Below are positions 40,886 through 45,074 of a stretch of 45,074 nucleotides of DNA, piece by piece. The DNA is from Bacteroidales bacterium H5 (GTDB lineage Bacteria; Bacteroidota; Bacteroidia; Bacteroidales; Muribaculaceae). The first letter of the stretch is position 1. Each line of letters opens with the position of its first letter. Location: contig DAAQ01000049.1 in the NCBI GenBank assembly GCA_001701225.1, positions 32,020 through 77,093 of the forward strand. The letters are read 5' to 3'. Below the pieces are notes generated by a model, which had not been told where the DNA came from, searched no databases, and saw nothing but the letters and a program-made list of their open reading frames with translations. The translations under genes were made by a program, and so were the position numbers.

Positions 40886-42784
40886 TTCAAATTCGATAAG
40901 CAGTGCATCGGTGCCTACGACGTCGCCCTCGCGGACGAGGACGCGCTTCACGATGCCATCCTCTTCGGCCTCGACATCGTTCTCCATCTTCATGGCCTCG
41001 TAGGTCAGCAGGTAGTCACCCTTCTTGACCTTCTGGCCATCCTTGACATTGATGGATATGATGCGTCCGCCCATCGGGGCAGTGAAGCACGGGCCTGTAA
41101 TAGGCTCCATAGGTGCCTTCTCCTCCTCGACGGGTGCGTTGGCGGCATGTTCGGCAGCAACGGCTGCGGCCTCCTCGTTGCGGCGCTTGCGCAGGAATCC
41201 GTTGGCCACCGACGGGAGCAGCTCGAGCAGCAGCATCTCCTCGGTGTTGGATGCCAGGGGAACTCCGCCAAGCTCCTCGATGGCGGGGTTGACAGGCTTC
41301 TTGTATGACGACACGTCGTAGGGCTTCTCGACGGGCGAGCCTGTGATCTTCTCGCGGAAGGCGGGGTCAATGGCCACAGGGGTCTTGCCATACTCACCCT
41401 TGACGAGCGAGATGAACTGGTTGTTTGTGGTGGTATAGTCGGGCTTGCCGTTCTTGCGGTCGAGGGCCACGAGCACAGCCTGGCTGCCTACAATCTGGCT
41501 GGTGGGGGTGACGAGAGGTATCAGACCGGCGTCGCGGCGCACCATGGGGATGAGGCGCATGGCGTCCTCGAGCAGATCCTCGCTCTTGAGCTGACGGAGC
41601 TGTGCCACCATGTTCGAGTACATGCCGCCCGGCACCTCGGCTGTCTTGACGAGCTCGTTGGGCTTGGGGAAACGGAAATATGCCTCGATCTTGTGGCATG
41701 TGTCGAGCAGGGCCTCCTCGTCGCCGGCCTGGGCGAAATCAATGGCGCTGTCAAACAGGGCGGCAATCTCGGCGGGAAGGGTGTCGTTGAGGGGATCGAA
41801 CTCGCGGGGCATGTTGTCCTTGTTGAGGTCGAAATCGGCCAGAGCCTTGCGGGCATTGAAGAGCTCCTTGCGGATGCGGCCCACAGCCTCCATGTTCACC
41901 TCGAGCTCCACACCCATGCGCTGGCAGAAGATATAGATGAGCTCGACAGCCGGAGCGGCCGAACCCTCGGCAAACCACCAGATGTTGGTGTCGAGGATGT
42001 CGACGCCGTTGATGATGGCCATGAGGGCCGATGCGAGGCCGTAGCCCGGGGTGCAGTGTGTATGGAAATCGACAGGCACCTTGACATTGTGCTTGAGGGC
42101 CGAGATTATCGAGGCGGCGCGCAGGGGGTTGACCAGTCCGGCCATGTCCTTGAGGGTGATTATCTTGGCACCCAGACGCTCCATCTCGACAGCCTTGCCT
42201 ACGAAATAGTCGTCGGTGAAGATCTTCTCGGGTTCCTTCTCGCCCATACCCATCATCGACTTGAGCTTGCCCATGAATCCGGTCTTGGCGGGAGCCTCGG
42301 GCTTGGGGTCGACGGTATAGCAGACCGCACCGTCGGCGATGCCGCCGAGCTTGTTGATGAGGCGGATAGACTCGCGCACGTTGTCGATGTCGTTGAGGGC
42401 ATCGAAGATACGCATGATGTTGAGGCCGTTGTCGATGGCCTCCTTATAGAATCCCTCGAGCACCGAGTCGGGATAGGGCACATAGCCGAACAGGTTGCGG
42501 CCACGCGACAGGGCCGAGAGGAGCGACTTGGGATGCTCGCTCTTCGAGTCCATGGCCTTAGACACGATGCGCAGACGGTCCCAGGGAGACTCGTCGAGAT
42601 AGCGCATCACCGAGTCGGGCACAGCTCCGCCCCATACCTCCATGATATAGAAATGGGCATCCTCATAGAACGGAAGGAGCTTGTCGATGGTGGCCTGGTT
42701 CATGCGGGTGGCAAACAGCGATTGTTGTCCGTCGCGCAGTGTGAGGTCGCGCAGACGTAGTTTCGGACGTGAGATTTTTGCCAT
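40883..42784 (-). CDS. Biotin-dependent carboxyltransferase subunit (pyruvate carboxylase subunit B/oxaloacetate decarboxylase alpha)
   Basis: A 633-residue protein with an N-terminal TIM-barrel carboxyltransferase (about 1-300), a conserved linker domain and a C-terminal biotinyl domain whose lysine is K599 in E-A-M-K-M. The barrel shows R-D-G-Q-Q-S, the H-x-H zinc motif in V-D-F-H-T-H-C-T-P-G-Y-G and the carbamate Lys in L-K-D-M-A-G-L. It moves CO2 between biotin and pyruvate or oxaloacetate. In succinate/propionate-fermenting Bacteroidales it usually pairs with a separate biotin carboxylase or membrane decarboxylase subunits, none of which is here, so the direction is uncertain. A -7 element lies 30 bases before the start. 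Confidence 0.9.
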   Translation of the reverse strand: MAKISRPKLRLRDLTLRDGQQSLFATRMNQATIDKLLPFYEDAHFYIMEVWGGAVPDSVMRYLDESPWDRLRIVSKAMDSKSEHPKSLLSALSRGRNLFGYVPYPDSVLEGFYKEAIDNGLNIMRIFDALNDIDNVRESIRLINKLGGIADGAVCYTVDPKPEAPAKTGFMGKLKSMMGMGEKEPEKIFTDDYFVGKAVEMERLGAKIITLKDMAGLVNPLRAASIISALKHNVKVPVDFHTHCTPGYGLASALMAIINGVDILDTNIWWFAEGSAAPAVELIYIFCQRMGVELEVNMEAVGRIRKELFNARKALADFDLNKDNMPREFDPLNDTLPAEIAALFDSAIDFAQAGDEEALLDTCHKIEAYFRFPKPNELVKTAEVPGGMYSNMVAQLRQLKSEDLLEDAMRLIPMVRRDAGLIPLVTPTSQIVGSQAVLVALDRKNGKPDYTTTNNQFISLVKGEYGKTPVAIDPAFREKITGSPVEKPYDVSSYKKPVNPAIEELGGVPLASNTEEMLLLELLPSVANGFLRKRRNEEAAAVAAEHAANAPVEEEKAPMEPITGPCFTAPMGGRIISINVKDGQKVKKGDYLLTYEAMKMENDVEAEEDGIVKRVLVREGDVVGTDALLIEFE

Positions 42785-42813
42785 ATTATTTCTTATTCTG
42801 TTTAGTGTTGTCG

Positions 42814-42821
42814 CAAAATTA
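42814..42821 (-). promoter_or_regulatory. -7 element TAATTTTG for the carboxyltransferase gene
   Basis: TAATTTTG on the minus strand lies 29 bases before the ATG at 42784. A 24-bp palindrome stands 13 bases upstream of it, where an operator would block or stimulate the promoter. Confidence 0.6.
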
Positions 42822-42834
42822 ACAAATATCTGTC

Positions 42835-42858
42835 AATTAAGGAAAATTTTCCTTAATT
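42835..42858. repeat. Perfect 24-bp palindrome at the end of the MBL hydrolase gene
   Basis: AATTAAGGAAAA is followed directly by its complement (no loop). It overlaps the MBL hydrolase stop (42857) and lies just upstream of the carboxyltransferase -7 box. It may be a terminator, an operator, or both. Confidence 0.6.
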
Positions 42859-43498
42859 ATCTTATATAAGGATTGCTTTTAAGCTCGCGGCCTATGGTGG
42901 TCTCGTCGCCGTGGCCGGGCAGCACCACAGTCTCTGGCGGCAGCTTCATCAGTTTCTCGCGTATCGAGCCGATCAAGGTGGCGAAATCGCCGCCGGGGAG
43001 GTCAGTGCGCCCTATCGACCCCGCGAAGAGGGCATCGCCCGTGATGACAAACCCCGACCCGGGGGCATAGAGGGCGATAGAGCCGGGCGAATGTCCCGGC
43101 ACGGCGAGCACCCTGAGCTCCTCGCCGCCTACATGCAGCACGTCGCCGTCCTTGAGCTCCATGTCTATGCCGTGGTCCTCGGCCTTGACAGGGAGACGGA
43201 AGCGCGCGGCCTGGTCGTTGAGGGTCAGGCCAAGAAACTCGTCGGCCTTGGCAGCCCTGACGGGGAGGCCATAACGCTCCTTGACATAAAGGTTGCCGAA
43301 TATGTGGTCAAGGTGCATGTGGGTGTCAATGAGCTGTGTGGCATGCAGCTTGTTGCGTGTCAGGAAATCGTCGAGGGCATCGCACTCGGCCCTGTCGGCC
43401 ATGCCGGGGTCGACTATCGCGGCCTCGCGTGTGTCGGGATCCCACAGCACATAGCAGTTGACCCCGAACATATTGAATATGAATCTGCTGACTTTCAT
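42857..43498 (-). CDS. MBL-fold metal hydrolase (glyoxalase II-like)
   Basis: A 213-residue metallo-beta-lactamase-fold hydrolase. The metal-binding T-H-M-H-L-D-H-I-F-G-N, G-H-S-P-G-S, and G-D-A-L-F-A-G-S-I-G-R-T-D motifs and the closing L-P-G-H-G-D-E-T-T-I-G-R-E are intact. Relatives hydrolyse S-D-lactoylglutathione or other thioesters, but small bacterial versions without a glyoxalase II C-terminal domain have varied roles, so substrate is not assigned. Its start overlaps the rsmG stop by four bases. Confidence 0.9.
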   Translation of the reverse strand: MKVSRFIFNMFGVNCYVLWDPDTREAAIVDPGMADRAECDALDDFLTRNKLHATQLIDTHMHLDHIFGNLYVKERYGLPVRAAKADEFLGLTLNDQAARFRLPVKAEDHGIDMELKDGDVLHVGGEELRVLAVPGHSPGSIALYAPGSGFVITGDALFAGSIGRTDLPGGDFATLIGSIREKLMKLPPETVVLPGHGDETTIGRELKSNPYIR

Positions 43499-44118
43499 AA
43501 CTCTACATATACTATGTCCTTGCCCTCGAAATACGGGTCACTGAAATAGTCTGCCAGAGGCACCTCGAGCAGCGGGCGCTTCACGCGGCCAAGCTCTGCG
43601 CCGAGGTCTCCCCCCTTGAGGCAGATGAGCCCGTTGGGAATGCGGTTGCGCGAGGGCTTCCCCACGAGACGGGCCGAAATCCTGACCAGCTCGTCGAGCT
43701 GCATCACGGCGCGCGAGACGACAAAATCGAACTTCTCGTGACACTCGCCGCTGTCGCCGTGCTGCAGGGTCACGTTCTCAAGCCCTATGGCCGAGGCAAT
43801 CTCGGTGGCGACACGTATCTTCTTGCCTATGCGGTCTATGAGATGGAAGCTGCATCCGGGCCACAGGATGGCCAGTGGGATGCCGGGAAACCCACCCCCG
43901 GTGCCGAGGTCGACAAACCGCGTCCCGTCGACGGGCGTGATGAATCTGGCTATGGCAAGCGAGTGCAGTATGTGGTGGGTGTAGAGGTTGCCTATGTCCT
44001 TGCGTGAGATGACGTTGATCTTCTCGTTCCACTCGGGATAGAGCGTGCCCAGAGCCTCGAACTGCTCTATCTGGCGCGGTGTCAGGGTGGGAAAATATTT
44101 CAGTAGCTCTTCCATCAA
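43495..44118 (-). CDS. rsmG: 16S rRNA (guanine527-N7)-methyltransferase RsmG
   Basis: A 207-residue S-adenosylmethionine-dependent methyltransferase that modifies G527 of 16S rRNA. The nucleotide-binding motif is F-V-D-L-G-T-G-G-G-F-P-G-I-P-L-A, with L-I-D-R-I-G-K-K-I after it and S-R-A-V-M-Q-L-D-E-L further on, all typical of RsmG. The N-terminal helix has W-N-E-K-I-N-V-I-S-R-K and H-I-L-H-S-L-A. The gene begins a two-gene unit with the MBL hydrolase and has a -7 element 29 bases before its start. Confidence 0.95.
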   Translation of the reverse strand: MMEELLKYFPTLTPRQIEQFEALGTLYPEWNEKINVISRKDIGNLYTHHILHSLAIARFITPVDGTRFVDLGTGGGFPGIPLAILWPGCSFHLIDRIGKKIRVATEIASAIGLENVTLQHGDSGECHEKFDFVVSRAVMQLDELVRISARLVGKPSRNRIPNGLICLKGGDLGAELGRVKRPLLEVPLADYFSDPYFEGKDIVYVEL

Positions 44119-44146
44119 TTGTGGGGGTTACGAATTTTTGACAGTG

Positions 44147-44154
44147 CAAAATTA
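44147..44154 (-). promoter_or_regulatory. -7 element TAATTTTG for rsmG
   Basis: TAATTTTG on the minus strand, 28 bases before the ATG at 44118. No clear -33 TTTG. Confidence 0.6.
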
Positions 44155-44177
44155 GCCTATATTACCGAGAAAAGCGT

Positions 44178-44185
44178 TATATTTG
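44178..44185 (+). promoter_or_regulatory. -7 element TATATTTG for cvfB
   Basis: TATATTTG matches TAnnTTTG and lies 19 bases before the ATG at 44205, giving a leader of about 13 bases. It is divergent from the rsmG element 23 bases away. Confidence 0.6.
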
Positions 44186-44204
44186 CAACAAATAATTAGA
44201 CAAA

Positions 44205-45038
44205 ATGGTAAAAATAGGTAAATACAACCGCCTGAAGGTGGTGAAGAATGTCGATTTCGGCACATATCTCGACGGCGGCGACGCAGGCGAGATACTGTTG
44301 CCCGCACGCTATGTCAGCGAACCCCTCCAGCCCGGCGACGAGATTGAGGTTTTCATATACCGCGACAACGAGGGGCGCCTCATAGCCACCACCGAGCACC
44401 CCTTCGCGCAGGTAGGCGAGTTTGCCTATCTCCAGGTCACGGATGTCAACCGCACCGGCGCATTCCTCGACTGGGGCCTGATGAAACAGCTCCTCCTCCC
44501 CTACAGCGAGCAGACCATGAAGCTGTGCCGCGGCATGGTCATACTGGTATATGTCTATCTCGACGATGCGTCCAAGCGCATCGTGGCCTCGGCCAAGATC
44601 GACAGGTTCCTGGGCAACCGTATGCCGCGCTACCATCAGGGCGAACCCGTCAAGGCCCTCGTCTACAAGCACAACGAGCTTGGCTACAAGGCCATCGTCG
44701 ACAACCTGTATCACGGCCTCATCTACGAGAGCGACCTGTACAAGCCCCTTGTGGTGGGCAAGGAGGTGACGGCATATATTAAGAACGTGCGCGACGACGG
44801 CAAGATAGACCTCATCATGTCGGGAAGCAAGGACGGCCGCGTCGACACCCTGGCCGACCGCATCATGGAGCGCCTCTCGGCCGAGCCCCAGGGCTTCCTG
44901 CCCCTCACCGACTCGTCATCGCCCGAGGCTATCAGCCATGTGTTCGAATGTTCGAAGAAAGACTATAAGAAAGCCCTCGGCAAGCTCTACCGCGAGCGGC
45001 GCATCGTCATCGAGGACGACGGCATCCGCAAGGTCTGA
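44205..45038 (+). CDS. cvfB: CvfB-like S1 RNA-binding protein
   Basis: A 277-residue cytoplasmic protein made of S1-like RNA-binding folds and a C-terminal winged helix. The N-terminal S1-like region (about 1-60, V-D-F-G-T-Y-L-D-G-G), a second (V-N-R-T-G-A-F-L-D-W-G-L-M-K-Q-L-L-L-P) and a third ending Y-I-K-N-V-R-D-D-G-K-I-D-L (about 185-205) can be read in order. The end resembles the winged helix of CvfB (Y-K-K-A-L-G-K-L-Y-R-E-R-R-I). In Firmicutes CvfB affects virulence gene expression; the Bacteroidota role is unknown. The ATG is preceded by a good -7 element. Confidence 0.88.
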   Translation: MVKIGKYNRLKVVKNVDFGTYLDGGDAGEILLPARYVSEPLQPGDEIEVFIYRDNEGRLIATTEHPFAQVGEFAYLQVTDVNRTGAFLDWGLMKQLLLPYSEQTMKLCRGMVILVYVYLDDASKRIVASAKIDRFLGNRMPRYHQGEPVKALVYKHNELGYKAIVDNLYHGLIYESDLYKPLVVGKEVTAYIKNVRDDGKIDLIMSGSKDGRVDTLADRIMERLSAEPQGFLPLTDSSSPEAISHVFECSKKDYKKALGKLYRERRIVIEDDGIRKV

Positions 45039-45074
45039 CACACCCCCATAAGCCAACCGGGCGGCAGTCAGACC

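Overview
The window comes from a Bacteroidota genome, most likely order Bacteroidales and perhaps Muribaculaceae. The evidence is: high-GC coding DNA with AT-rich spacers; promoters of the Bacteroidota form TAnnTTTG, with a TTTG about 20 bp upstream in the best cases; no Shine-Dalgarno dependence; a GldB-like lipoprotein; BspA-type leucine-rich repeats; and a short 'NLQG.RV...G.Y' C-terminal motif on two secreted proteins. The family assignment is an inference. I recognise 43 protein genes (one frameshifted) and see no rRNA, tRNA, CRISPR array, insertion sequence or known defence system.

Region by region. (1) 28-6868, minus strand: a compact run encoding a META-domain lipoprotein, an M24 peptidase, a CCA-adding enzyme, QueD, QueE, a 5'-nucleotidase lipoprotein and a DUF486 membrane protein, then a small DUF4405-like membrane protein. 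(2) 6984-10121: a cell-envelope block (MCE/MlaD protein, SPOR-domain amidase, divergent GldB-like lipoprotein). (3) 10210-15227: a very large secreted repeat protein broken by one frameshift. (4) 15344-18317: an ATP-grasp-like protein, a secreted C1 peptidase and a beta-barrel protein.

(5) 18400-30383 is the main accessory region: a urease and nickel locus in two convergent parts. The plus strand carries ureE-ureF-ureG-ureD, a urea channel, an ECF-type nickel importer (NikMN fusion, NikQ, NikO) and an MFS transporter of unknown substrate. The minus strand carries ureA-ureB-ureC, preceded by a potassium-channel-like gene with an altered selectivity filter. Between the two arms lies an orphan DUF6808-like gene. 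Together the genes would import urea and Ni2+, mature the enzyme and hydrolyse urea to ammonia and CO2.

(6) 30558-45038: mainly housekeeping genes: endonuclease IV, an SLC45-like sugar transporter, a UDG-superfamily protein, an acetate/succinate CoA-transferase, miaB-tilS-regulator, a secreted esterase, a second beta-barrel protein, a biotin-dependent carboxyltransferase subunit, an MBL hydrolase, rsmG and cvfB. Several spacers here hold striking AT-rich inverted repeats.

I do not see a clearly new multi-gene system. The best leads are: the inverted repeat bracketing the ureE promoter, the unassigned transporter and odd channel tied to the urease locus, the DUF6808 orphan with a hairpin over its start codon, the triplicated N-terminal domain of the large surface protein, and the nested intergenic hairpins.
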